In this document: piece by piece, positions 18,599 through 27,047 of the stretch | How the letters are laid out: each line of letters opens with the position of its first letter | How positions within the stretch are numbered: position 1 is the stretch's first letter | Source of the DNA: SZUA-309 sp965230005 | GTDB lineage: Bacteria > Pseudomonadota > Gammaproteobacteria > Pseudomonadales > Azotimanducaceae | Assembly: GCA_965230005.1 (NCBI GenBank) | Contig: OZ245934.1 | Span: 1,178,001 to 1,242,000, forward strand | DNA length: 64,000 nucleotides | Direction: 5' to 3' | Position numbers and translations under genes: made by a program | Notes under the pieces: model-generated | Told to the model about the DNA's origin: nothing | Databases searched by the model: none | What the model saw: the letters and a program-made list of their open reading frames with translations, nothing else

Positions 18599-19999
18599 TC
18601 AGGCCGCCGCGCTGGTGAGGAGGCCGGGACGCTCGGCTTCGATCACGGGCCTCAGTTCCTTGAGGGTGTCCGTAAACGCATCGATGGCCTGGGCCACTTC
18701 GCCCTCACCCATGGCCGTGCTCGTGCAGTACATGAGCCGGCTGGCGGACATGACCCCACGACGCAGCATACCCAGATGCAGCAGCCGCGGAATGTGCCCG
18801 GCGTCGAGCACCGTATCGATGTTGTGCCTGGCATTGGCCAGGGGCTGATCGGTGAAGTGCACATTGGAGAGCGAACCGGTGCCGCTCACGTGGCCGCGGA
18901 TTCCCGTCTGCAGAAAAGCCTGATTGAAACCTTCCCGAAGCCGGTCGCCGAGACCGTTGATCCGCTCGGCCTCGGCCGCCGTATAGGCGCGCATGGCCGC
19001 AAGGCCGGCAGCCATGGTCAAAGCGTTGCCGCTGAAGGTTGAGGCGTGCATGACGGGTGTGGACTGATCGGGGCTGAACAGTTCCATGAGATCACGCCGG
19101 CCACCCACCGCACCTATCGGCAGTCCACCACCGATGATCTTGCCCATGCAGGTCAGGTCCGGCTGGATGCCCAGGGTCTCCTGGGCGCCACCGGCCGCCA
19201 GGCGCAGGGTGATCACTTCATCGAAGATCAGCAGGATGTCTTTCGCCGCCGTGGCCGCTCTCAAGGTCTCGAGAAACTCGATGCTGGCCGGCACCATACC
19301 CATGGAGCCGAGCACAGGCTCGACGATGACGGCGGCCAGCTCGTGGCCATGGGCCTCGATCAGCGCCCGGGCATGCGCGGGTTCGTTGTAAGGGCAGATG
19401 ATGGTGTCGCCGAGCACGCTAGCTGGAAAACTTCCGTCGACTGCCGTGGACTTCGGTGTCGCAAGCTCGCCCCGCCCCGCCGGTGTCGGCACCAGAGAAA
19501 CCTCAGCCTGCTCGTAGCTGCCGTGATAGCCCCCCTCCATCTTCATGATCTTCTGCCGGCCCGTGGCCGCTCGCGCACAGCGCAGAGCCATGAGCGTGCC
19601 TTCGGTGCCGGAACTCGTGAAGCGCAGCGTGTCCACGGAGTCGATCCGTCCGCTGATGAGTTCCGCGAGCTCGATCTGATCCAGGTTCGGAGCGGCGTAG
19701 GCCGAGCCTTTCGGTGCCTGCTGCTGCACCGCGCGGACCACGTCGGGCTGCGCATGACCGTGCACGAGGGAAGTGAAGTTGTTCATGAAGTCGAGGAGCA
19801 CGTTGCCGTCGACGTCCGTGAGGCGGCAGCCCTGTGCTTCGGCCATGACCAGAGGATACGGCCCGTAGTGGGCACTCGAGCGCGTATCGCCCCCTGGAAA
19901 AACCGCCCTCGCCCGGGCCGCAAGCTCTGCGGAAGTTGGCGAAAAGGCCCGGTAGGCGGCAACGAGCGGATGCTCTGCCGGGTCGGAAGCTAATGCCAT
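18599..19999 (-). CDS. PLP-dependent aminotransferase class III (glutamate-1-semialdehyde aminomutase-like)
   Basis: Fold-type I PLP enzyme of 466 residues. The N-terminal half has FPGGDTRSSAHYGPYPL, and TSSGTEGTLMALRCARAATG binds the cofactor phosphate; the Schiff-base lysine is in CMGKIIGGGLPIG near residue 287. These features resemble GSA aminomutase, but this paralogue type is commonly catabolic (beta- or omega-amino acid transamination) and there is no tetrapyrrole gene beside it. The start at 19999 has GGAGGGGG 4-5 bases upstream; a longer upstream frame is unsupported. It is co-transcribed with the MFS transporter that follows after 3 bases, so that protein may import its substrate. 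Confidence 0.88.
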   Translation of the reverse strand: MALASDPAEHPLVAAYRAFSPTSAELAARARAVFPGGDTRSSAHYGPYPLVMAEAQGCRLTDVDGNVLLDFMNNFTSLVHGHAQPDVVRAVQQQAPKGSAYAAPNLDQIELAELISGRIDSVDTLRFTSSGTEGTLMALRCARAATGRQKIMKMEGGYHGSYEQAEVSLVPTPAGRGELATPKSTAVDGSFPASVLGDTIICPYNEPAHARALIEAHGHELAAVIVEPVLGSMGMVPASIEFLETLRAATAAKDILLIFDEVITLRLAAGGAQETLGIQPDLTCMGKIIGGGLPIGAVGGRRDLMELFSPDQSTPVMHASTFSGNALTMAAGLAAMRAYTAAEAERINGLGDRLREGFNQAFLQTGIRGHVSGTGSLSNVHFTDQPLANARHNIDTVLDAGHIPRLLHLGMLRRGVMSASRLMYCTSTAMGEGEVAQAIDAFTDTLKELRPVIEAERPGLLTSAAA

Positions 20000-20156
20000 G
20001 AATCCCCCCTCCAGTGATTCGGCTGACCTGCGGACTCGCCGCTGAGGGCACAGACCGCGCCTCGATAGTACCCCAGCCGCTCCCGGAACTGACACGAACT
20101 TGCGCTATGATGTTCCAGGGAGCAGGAAACAAACTCAGTTTTTCGGGGAGAAGCGC

Positions 20157-21338
20157 ATGAGTCTCGCAGTCTTTCGCGAGGAAGCCAGGGCCTGGCTCGA
20201 GGCCAACTGTCCAGCCGGTGCCCGGGGGGAAGGACAGATTCCAACAGGCAGCACCAAGATCAACATCGAGGATCCCGACGTCAGCCTCTGGCTCGAGCGG
20301 ATGGCCGAACGGGGCTGGACCGTGCCGACCTGGCCGACGGAATACGGCGGCGCAGGACTGTCCACGGAAGAGTTTGTGGTGCTGGTCGAAGAAATGCGCC
20401 GCATCGACGCCCGGCCGCCGCTCATGGGGATGGGGACCACCATGATCGGTCCGACGCTGCTCGAGATGGGTACTGAGGAACAGAAAGCCCGGCACCTGCC
20501 GGCCATTGCCCGCGGCGAACTCGCCTGGTGCCAGGGCTATTCGGAACCGGGCTCGGGTTCAGATCTCGCAAGCCTCCGAACCCGAGCGGACGACCAGGGC
20601 GACCACTTCATCATCAATGGACAGAAGATCTGGACCTCTGGCGCCCAGTTCGCCGACTGGATGTTCTGCCTGGTCCGGACGGACCCCGATGTGCCGAAAC
20701 ACGAGGGCATCAGCTTCGTGCTGCTGACCATGGACCAGCCCGGGGTGACCGTGAAGCCGATCCGGCTCATCAGCGGCAACTCACCCTTCTGTGAAACCTT
20801 CTTCGACAATGCCATCGCCCAGAAGGTGGACCTCGTCGGCGAGCTGAACAAGGGCTGGACCGTCGGCAAACGGCTGCTGCAGCATGAACGGTCAGGCATG
20901 TCGTCCCTGGTGGGCGCGAGAAGTCGGGACCCGGGTCAGGCGCTGGAAACGGTCGCTGCGGAATATGTGGGTCGCGACGACCGCGGCCAGTTGGCCGATC
21001 CGGCAGCCCGGGAGCGGGTGATCCGGCACAACATGAACAGCCACGCGTTCCGCCTCACTCAGCGCCGCACGGTGCAGGAGTCGCAGGACGGCAATACGCC
21101 GGGACCAGCGACTTCAATTTTCAAGATGTATGGCACGGAGCTCCAGCAGGAGAAATCGGACCTCATGTGTCAGCTGCGCGGCACTCAGGGTTACGGCTGG
21201 ACCGGTGACAGCTTCGATGCTGAATCTCGGGAGTGGACGCGGACGTTCCTGTCGAACCGGGCCGCGTCGATCTACAGCGGCTCCAACGAGATCCAACGCA
21301 ACATCATCGCCAAACGGGTGCTCGGACTGCCGGACTGA
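20157..21338 (+). CDS. Acyl-CoA dehydrogenase family protein
   Basis: FAD flavoprotein of 393 residues that should introduce a 2,3-double bond into an acyl-CoA. Family signature AWCQGYSEPGSGSDLASL (about residue 122) and KIWTSGAQFADWMFCLVRT are present; the C-terminal IYSGSNEIQRNIIAKRVLGLP is diagnostic. The N-terminal domain is about 20 residues shorter than in fatty-acid FadE types, as in many steroid or branched-chain side-chain enzymes. GGGGAG lies 6 bases ahead of the ATG. It is followed 12 bases later by a flavin monooxygenase-like gene on the same strand; both are likely one operon. The region 20000-20156 between divergent genes holds the promoter. Confidence 0.9.
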   Translation: MSLAVFREEARAWLEANCPAGARGEGQIPTGSTKINIEDPDVSLWLERMAERGWTVPTWPTEYGGAGLSTEEFVVLVEEMRRIDARPPLMGMGTTMIGPTLLEMGTEEQKARHLPAIARGELAWCQGYSEPGSGSDLASLRTRADDQGDHFIINGQKIWTSGAQFADWMFCLVRTDPDVPKHEGISFVLLTMDQPGVTVKPIRLISGNSPFCETFFDNAIAQKVDLVGELNKGWTVGKRLLQHERSGMSSLVGARSRDPGQALETVAAEYVGRDDRGQLADPAARERVIRHNMNSHAFRLTQRRTVQESQDGNTPGPATSIFKMYGTELQQEKSDLMCQLRGTQGYGWTGDSFDAESREWTRTFLSNRAASIYSGSNEIQRNIIAKRVLGLPD

Positions 21339-21350
21339 GCGAGCGCAGCA

Positions 21351-22448
21351 ATGGCCAGTGTCTGGAGCCCGATCTGCGATCGACTGAAGATCCGCTACCC
21401 GATCTTCGGCTTTGCCCACGACGTGGCGACCGTTGCCGCCATCAGCAAAGCCGGTGGCTTTGGCGTCTACGGAGCAACGAGACGCTTCCCGGACGAGATT
21501 ACCCGGGAGCTGGCTGAAATCCGCCGTCTCGTTGGCGATCGCCCCTTCGGCGTGGACCTCGTGCTGCCGCCGGGAATGCCTGAGCACAACTCCCGCGCTG
21601 CCATCGAAGCCGAGATACCGGAGGCGCACAAAACCTTCGTCGCAGGCCTCATCGAGAAGTATCAGGTTCCGCCGGCCAGCGGGCCCGGTATGCGCACCCG
21701 GTTCATCCGCTCAGCGGAAATCGAAGCTGAACAGCTTCGCGCCGTCCTCGAATCCGACGTCGATATGTTCGCCTGCGGCATCGGCGCACCGCCAGATGCG
21801 GTCGCTGAAGCCAAGGACCGCGGCAAAGTCACCCTGGCCCTGATCGGCAGCCCGCATCACGTCGAGCGCAGTCGCGCCGCAGGGGTGGAGATTCTTGTTG
21901 CGCAGGGCTACGACGCCAGTGCCCACACGGGCCCCATCGGCACCTACTCACTGGTACCGCAGATCGTCGACGCCGCCGGTGATCTGCCCGTACTCGTGGC
22001 CGGCGGTGTGGCGACGGGCCGCCATCTCGCGGCCGCCCTCGCTATGGGTGCCCAGGGCGTATGGATGGGAACAGCCTGGCTGCTTTCCGAAGAGCACCAG
22101 GGCCATCTGCATCCGGTCAATCGTGACAAGCTCCTGGCTGCCGGCAGCGCCGACACGGTGATTACCCGTTCCGAGAGCGGTAAAACGTTCCGCCAGGTGC
22201 GAACCGCCTGGAGCCAGGAGTGGGAAGCCGAAGATGCCCCGGCGCCCCTGAAGATGCCTTACCAGGACGTCCTGGTCGGCGATCTGCTCGGCGCCATCGA
22301 AGAACACGACATCGAACCCTTGATTCATTCCGGCGCCGGGCAGAGCGTCGCCTACTTCGACGAGGTCCGCCCCGTTCAGCACATCATGGACGACCTCGTG
22401 GCCGAGGCCACAGAGACCCTGAGCCGCCAGGCGACGTACCTGCGCTGA
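21351..22448 (+). CDS. NAD(P)H-dependent flavin oxidoreductase, nitronate monooxygenase family
   Basis: FMN TIM-barrel protein of 365 residues, paralogous to the one at 2449-3588. It has IRYPIFGFAHDVATVAAIS, KAGGFGVYGATRR, QGYDASAHTGPIGTYSL and LVAGGVATGRHLAAALAMG. The substitution AHTGP where the other has GGHCG in the active-site loop suggests a different substrate. The RBS is weak (GAGCGAG), consistent with coupling to the acyl-CoA dehydrogenase just upstream. An enoyl-CoA or acyl-CoA-linked role is inferred from that neighbour; nitronate activity is unproven. Confidence 0.88.
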   Translation: MASVWSPICDRLKIRYPIFGFAHDVATVAAISKAGGFGVYGATRRFPDEITRELAEIRRLVGDRPFGVDLVLPPGMPEHNSRAAIEAEIPEAHKTFVAGLIEKYQVPPASGPGMRTRFIRSAEIEAEQLRAVLESDVDMFACGIGAPPDAVAEAKDRGKVTLALIGSPHHVERSRAAGVEILVAQGYDASAHTGPIGTYSLVPQIVDAAGDLPVLVAGGVATGRHLAAALAMGAQGVWMGTAWLLSEEHQGHLHPVNRDKLLAAGSADTVITRSESGKTFRQVRTAWSQEWEAEDAPAPLKMPYQDVLVGDLLGAIEEHDIEPLIHSGAGQSVAYFDEVRPVQHIMDDLVAEATETLSRQATYLR

Positions 22449-22463
22449 TCCGGTTCCCTGGAG

Positions 22464-22485
22464 ACTGTGCGGTGCCGCACAGTTT
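22464..22485 (+). terminator. Strong stem-loop after the flavin oxidoreductase gene
   Basis: A perfect 9-bp palindrome ACTGTGCGG-tg-CCGCACAGT begins 15 bases after the stop and is followed by only TT. The stem is terminator-like but the T run is too short for a confident intrinsic terminator. A regulator binding site is the other reading. Confidence 0.4.
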
Positions 22486-22639
22486 CCGAGACCGCTTACA
22501 TTCCCCTCGAATTTGTCGATTGCCGCACGGGAATCGGCAGTGCCCTTTTCCATACTCGATCCCGTTCTAACGCTATGCGGCGTGCCGGATACCCACCCAG
22601 GCACACCCGCGGTTTTTGGCTTAAGAGCGGAGAGACACA

Positions 22640-25615
22640 GTGGGACACGAGAGAGAGGGCCGAACCCCCAAAGGGACGTGGGGCGTTCGCAAGGGCTGCC
22701 TGTGCGCATGCCTCCTGCTGCTGGCCGCCTGCAGCGGCAGCAGCAGTAGAAACTACACGGAAAGTGAAGGACTGGTACTCACCGGCAGCGTCGGTGATGG
22801 CCCCATCGTCGGCGCCGATCTGACGATCCAGGACGCCACCGGCGACGTGATCTTCACGGCCACGAGCGACGAAAGCGCCAGCTACAGCGTCGAAATCCCC
22901 GACGGTACTTTCCTGCCGGTACTGCTGAAGGTCAGCGGCGGTACCGATCTGGTCACGAATCGGCCGGCGGACTTCGAACTCCTGGGCGTTGCTTTCGAGT
23001 CCGGCCCGGTGACTCTGAACGCTTCCCCCTACACCACCCTGGCCGTGCGTACCGCGCAGTGTCTGGGCGAACTCAGCCCGGACAACCTGACCCAGGCCTG
23101 GGACACCATCAACGCGACCATGAATGTGGGCTGGGACCGCGAGATCATGGCGAACCCCATGGGTGAAACCATCGATGATAACAACGTTGCCAACGTCCTG
23201 TTGAGCAACGAAGCTCTCGGCGAGGTCATTCGACGCACGGCGGCGAGCCTTTCCGCCAGCGTCAATCCGCGCAGCACGGACGAGGTCATGAAAGCCATCG
23301 CCTGCGATCTCACAGACGGCCGCCTCGACGGCGTCGGGCCCGACGCATCGCCGCGCGTCACACTCACCGCCACCGCCACGGCAGCCGCGGTCCGGGTCGA
23401 AGTCGTGGCGGGTTCGCTCATGGTCGATGGCAGCGATGCCAACGATCGTATGGACAACGCCCTGCAGACGGTCATGCCGGGCTCTCCGGCCACGGTTCGT
23501 ACCGTTGCGCCACCGCAGCCGCTCATAGACCAGGCCAGGGCAGATCTGGCCTTTCTGCGGGAATCGGGCGGCGACAGCCTCGGCGAGCTGGCGCTGGCCC
23601 TCGAAGGCGCAACGCCGGCAACGGCCCGTGGGCAGCTGAACGACGCCCTGACCGACACGGCAGCAAACGACCTCGCCGCGCTCACGGATGAACTGGCACA
23701 GGCCGACGAGGTGGTCATTGCCAGTCTTGCAGATCGCCGCGCCGAGCAGGTGCCGGCGCCGATGATTTCATTCGATGCGGCAGACGCATTGGTACCTGTT
23801 GGTGAGGTGACGCAGCTCAGCTGGGCGACCAGCAACGCTGAAGTCTGTGAAGCGGACGGTGCCTGGTCCGGCGATCAGCCGACCAGCGGGGTGTTCACCA
23901 CGGCGCCGATCACGAGCCCGATGGAGTTCGTGTTGCGCTGCAGCGGCAGTGGTGGCGTGGTCTCCGCACGAACGCTGGTCGACGTGCAGGCAACAGCCCC
24001 GGCACCTGCACCTACTCCAGACCCCGCCCCTACTCCGGACCCCGCCCCTACTCCGGATCCAGATCCCAGCCCCGCACCGACGCCGGATCCCAGTCCAGCC
24101 CCCGACCCGGAGCCTCTACCCGATCCGGATCCTGCGCCGCCGCCACCGCCAACCCCGGTCGTCAGCCTGAGCGCCGATCGGACCACGGTGGATGCGGGCG
24201 ACAGTGTGCGGCTCAACTGGAACGCGACCAACGCCACCAGTTGCACTGCCAGCGGCGCCTGGGGCGGATCCCGTTCGACGAGCGGCAGCCTCGTTGTCGG
24301 GCCCCTGAGCAACACCGTGCAGTTTCAGTTGAACTGCACGGGACCGGGCGGCGCCGACAGTGCCAGCCTGAGCATCAACGTCGTCGAGCCGGTACCGCGG
24401 CCGACAATCAACCTGTCGGCAAGCCCCAGCACCGTACTGAGCGGCAATGCCACGACCCTCAGCTGGACAACCGCGAATGCGGACAGCTGTCAGGCCTCCG
24501 GCGCATGGAGCGGCGCGCGCAGCACCGGTGGGACCGCGAGCACCGGCACCCTGACTGAGACCCAGAGCTACACCCTCACCTGTTCCAGCGCCGGCGGCAG
24601 CCGCAGCGACAGCGTCACCGTACAGGTGAACGAGCCCGCTGCCCCGAGCGTCAGCCTCACGATCAGCGACAGCAATCTGCAGGAAGGTGAATCGGCGAGC
24701 CTCAACTGGTCGTCGGCGAATGCCGAGAGCTGCTCAGCCAGCGGTCTCTGGACCGGCGGGCGGGCCACGAGCGGAAGCCTCAACGTGAGCCCAACTGCCA
24801 GCGGCAGTTACCAGCTCACCTGCACCGGTGCAGGTGGCAGCGACACGGCAACGGTGGCGGTCACAGTCACCAGCCCGGCGCCCACGGTCAACCTGAACGC
24901 CTCGAGCAGTGCGGTGCAGGAGGGCGACAACGTAACGCTCAGCTGGTCCAGCAGTAACAGCACGAGCTGCAGCGCTTCCGGCGGCTGGGCCGGCGACCGT
25001 GCAGTAAACGGCACAAGCACGCAGGGACCGCTCGCCAGCGATACGACCTTCGTCATCAACTGCAGCGGCGCCGGCGGCAACAGCAGCGACTCCGTGACCG
25101 TGCAGGTGACCGCCACCCCCGTTGACGCCCCAACCCTGAACTTCAGCAGTTCAACGGCTTCGGTCACCCAGGGCGGTAACGCCACGCTCAGCTGGTCGAG
25201 CACCAACGCGGACAGCTGTACGGCAAGCGGTGCCTGGAGCGGCGCGCGCGGCAGCAGCGGCAGTGCCAACGTCGGGCCCCTGAACGCGAGTGCTACCTTC
25301 AGCCTCAGCTGCTCGGGTCCGGGAGGCAACGTCATCGAGATGCTCACGATCTCCGTCGCAAGTCCGATCGCTCTGGCCTGGCAGGCGCCGACCGAGAACG
25401 TTGACGGTTCACCGCTTACGGACCTGGCGGGCTATCGGATCTACTACGGTACCGAGAGCCGCGCCTACAGCGACATGGTGGAAATCGCCAGCCCCACCGC
25501 CACCGGCCACACGCTGAATCTGGACTCCGGCGACTACTACGTGGCCATGACCGCCATGGACGCCGAAGGGAACGAAAGCGCCTACTCGAACGAAGTGCTG
25601 AAGACGGCACCCTGA
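22640..25615 (+). CDS. Large lipoprotein with six Ig-like repeats and a C-terminal fibronectin III domain
   Basis: Surface lipoprotein of 991 residues. The start is GTG with GGAG upstream. A lipoprotein signal ends in LLLLAAC (lipobox, Cys near 31). Then come an Ig/carboxypeptidase-regulatory-like segment (VLTGSVGDGPIVGADLTIQD), a helical region (about 130-370), one Ig-like repeat (374-453), a proline/aspartate linker of PTPDPA units (about 454-505), five more Ig-like repeats of about 80 residues (506-908) and a fibronectin III-like domain (911-991; AGYRIYYGTES). Each repeat has the pattern LSWSSxNAxSCxASGxWxG followed about 30 residues later by a second Cys, so one disulfide per domain is expected. 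It probably acts in adhesion or polymer binding at the cell surface. Upstream, 22486-22639 shows no gene. Confidence 0.85.
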   Translation: MGHEREGRTPKGTWGVRKGCLCACLLLLAACSGSSSRNYTESEGLVLTGSVGDGPIVGADLTIQDATGDVIFTATSDESASYSVEIPDGTFLPVLLKVSGGTDLVTNRPADFELLGVAFESGPVTLNASPYTTLAVRTAQCLGELSPDNLTQAWDTINATMNVGWDREIMANPMGETIDDNNVANVLLSNEALGEVIRRTAASLSASVNPRSTDEVMKAIACDLTDGRLDGVGPDASPRVTLTATATAAAVRVEVVAGSLMVDGSDANDRMDNALQTVMPGSPATVRTVAPPQPLIDQARADLAFLRESGGDSLGELALALEGATPATARGQLNDALTDTAANDLAALTDELAQADEVVIASLADRRAEQVPAPMISFDAADALVPVGEVTQLSWATSNAEVCEADGAWSGDQPTSGVFTTAPITSPMEFVLRCSGSGGVVSARTLVDVQATAPAPAPTPDPAPTPDPAPTPDPDPSPAPTPDPSPAPDPEPLPDPDPAPPPPPTPVVSLSADRTTVDAGDSVRLNWNATNATSCTASGAWGGSRSTSGSLVVGPLSNTVQFQLNCTGPGGADSASLSINVVEPVPRPTINLSASPSTVLSGNATTLSWTTANADSCQASGAWSGARSTGGTASTGTLTETQSYTLTCSSAGGSRSDSVTVQVNEPAAPSVSLTISDSNLQEGESASLNWSSANAESCSASGLWTGGRATSGSLNVSPTASGSYQLTCTGAGGSDTATVAVTVTSPAPTVNLNASSSAVQEGDNVTLSWSSSNSTSCSASGGWAGDRAVNGTSTQGPLASDTTFVINCSGAGGNSSDSVTVQVTATPVDAPTLNFSSSTASVTQGGNATLSWSSTNADSCTASGAWSGARGSSGSANVGPLNASATFSLSCSGPGGNVIEMLTISVASPIALAWQAPTENVDGSPLTDLAGYRIYYGTESRAYSDMVEIASPTATGHTLNLDSGDYYVAMTAMDAEGNESAYSNEVLKTAP
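24003..24140 (+). repeat. Short tandem repeats encoding a Pro/Asp linker
   Basis: Within the Ig-repeat lipoprotein gene, an 18-base unit (ACCCCGCCCCTACTCCGG) occurs twice in perfect tandem at 24021-24056, flanked by degenerate copies. It encodes PTPDPA units. Such a run can change length by slippage, altering the spacer between surface domains. Confidence 0.7.
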
Positions 25616-25635
25616 CGGATCACAGAGCTCCTCCG

Positions 25636-25678
25636 GGGGTTCGGGGCCAGGGAGTGGTCTCGAACCCCTTTTCTTTTC
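25636..25678 (+). terminator. Intrinsic terminator after the Ig-repeat lipoprotein gene
   Basis: An 8-bp stem GGGGTTCG (25636-25643) pairs with CGAACCCC (25661-25668) over a 17-base loop and is followed by TTTTCTTTTC. It begins 21 bases after the stop codon and should end that transcript. Confidence 0.75.
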
Positions 25679-25826
25679 GAGGACGACTGCCTCCGTCTGA
25701 CCGAGGTGGCGACCCGGCGGTCGCGTGCTAGATTGGCGACAGGATTGGAAGCAGAGACCGGCAGGAAGCCAACGCGTGCCCGACCATTCACCCGGGATCC
25801 GGGAGCAACTCCTTTCAAGGGTGAGG

Positions 25827-27047
25827 ATGAGACCGTGGCTGCTGGCCACCGCCTGTCTTTGCGCGGCAACGGCCGTTGGGGATCCAGCGCCGGTCGAAGC
25901 GATCCCCGAAACCGGCCCGCGAGCGGCCGAGATCGTCGCTGAGGCGCTGCCAGGCTTCGACTGCAGCGGTGACCGCTCAGACTTCATCGGCCTGCAACAC
26001 CTCACCAGCTTTCCCGGTCGCCGGTCTGCCCTGATCTTCGGCGACCGGCGCGGGCAGCTCTACCTCACGCACAGCGCGGGTGCAGCACCCACCCTGTTCC
26101 TCGACCTCACGAAGTATCGGGCCTTCGGCTTCGAAGCCGAAGGCGGAGGCCTCACCGGCTTCGCGCTGCACCCGGAATTCGCCCAGCCGGGCAAGGCGGG
26201 TTTCGGACGCCTCTACACCGCCTACAGCGCCCGTGCGGACACGGGACGGGCCACCTATCTGGATGACGAAGCTGGTGGCTACGAAAGCGTCATCCGCGAA
26301 TGGACGTTGGAGGACCCCGCCGCTGAGCGCTTTGTGGGCCGCTCCCGCGAACTCTTTCGCCTGGGCCAGCTGAGCGACCGGCATCGGATCGGGTTTCTCA
26401 GCTTCAACCCCACCGCCGCACCCGGCGACGCCGATTACGGCGCGCTTTACGCTGCCCTCGGTGCGGCCTCTCCAGAAGCAGACCACGGGAGATCGGTCCC
26501 GGAACGTCCACAGCCGATCCCCGAGAACGGCGTGCTGCGCATTGATCCACTCGGAGGCGTCGCCCCTGCCCGCTACGGCATCCCGCAATCCGCTAAGGAA
26601 AAGCCTTCAGCCATACCCGAGCTCTGGGTATGGAACCTCGAAGACCCGAGACACCTGGCCTGGGACCGGGCGACGGGTGCACTTTTCGTCACCGGCAGCA
26701 GGGGCGTCTATGAACTCCCGAACCACGCACCTCACACTGCCAGGCTGCTGCACCGGCAGAGCGACGAGGCTATCTACTCGAGTGGTTACCCCTATGCTGG
26801 CAGCATAAAGTCGCTTCGTGGCCACTTCGTCCTGGCCGAGGGGGCTGCTGGTCGGCTGCGCCACTTCCCGCTCCCGGACGGACCGATAGACTTGAGCGAG
26901 GTGCCCGGGCAGCTCTGGTCAAGCCCGGGAAGCGGCGGCCGGAACCTGTTCCTCGGCGAGGACAGCGCCGGCGAACTCTATCTTCTGACGCAGTCTGAAG
27001 GCTGCATAAAGCGCCTCTCCGCGCAGCAAAGGAAACCGCAGCAATGA
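25827..27047 (+). CDS. PQQ-dependent sugar dehydrogenase-like (glucose/sorbosone dehydrogenase) protein
   Basis: Exported six-bladed beta-propeller of 406 residues. A signal peptide (MRPWLLATACLCAATAVG) is followed by blocks of the GSDH family: LTGFALHPEFAQPGKAGFGRLYTAY, RIGFLSFNP, NGVLRIDPLGG and LWVWNLEDPRHLAWDRATG. The pattern matches soluble sugar dehydrogenases, but residues that bind PQQ in the calibrated enzyme (His near HPEF, Arg in DPRH) can only be suggested, so PQQ use and substrate are inferred. The start follows AAGGGTGAGG. Its stop overlaps the next gene's ATG (ATGA), so it is co-translated with the Rieske-ThDP protein. An upstream in-frame extension to 25725 is rejected because it would bury the signal peptide. 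Confidence 0.75.
   Translation: MRPWLLATACLCAATAVGDPAPVEAIPETGPRAAEIVAEALPGFDCSGDRSDFIGLQHLTSFPGRRSALIFGDRRGQLYLTHSAGAAPTLFLDLTKYRAFGFEAEGGGLTGFALHPEFAQPGKAGFGRLYTAYSARADTGRATYLDDEAGGYESVIREWTLEDPAAERFVGRSRELFRLGQLSDRHRIGFLSFNPTAAPGDADYGALYAALGAASPEADHGRSVPERPQPIPENGVLRIDPLGGVAPARYGIPQSAKEKPSAIPELWVWNLEDPRHLAWDRATGALFVTGSRGVYELPNHAPHTARLLHRQSDEAIYSSGYPYAGSIKSLRGHFVLAEGAAGRLRHFPLPDGPIDLSEVPGQLWSSPGSGGRNLFLGEDSAGELYLLTQSEGCIKRLSAQQRKPQQ

Noticed and set aside
24150..25370. Regular DNA repeats resembling a repeat array or CRISPR
   Set aside because: Units of about 240 bases are diverged and in frame; they encode Ig-like protein domains, with no conserved short repeat and spacer pattern.
25725..25826. 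Upstream extension of the sugar dehydrogenase-like gene
   Set aside because: The extension would place 34 polar residues before a normal signal peptide; the start at 25827 has a ribosome site.
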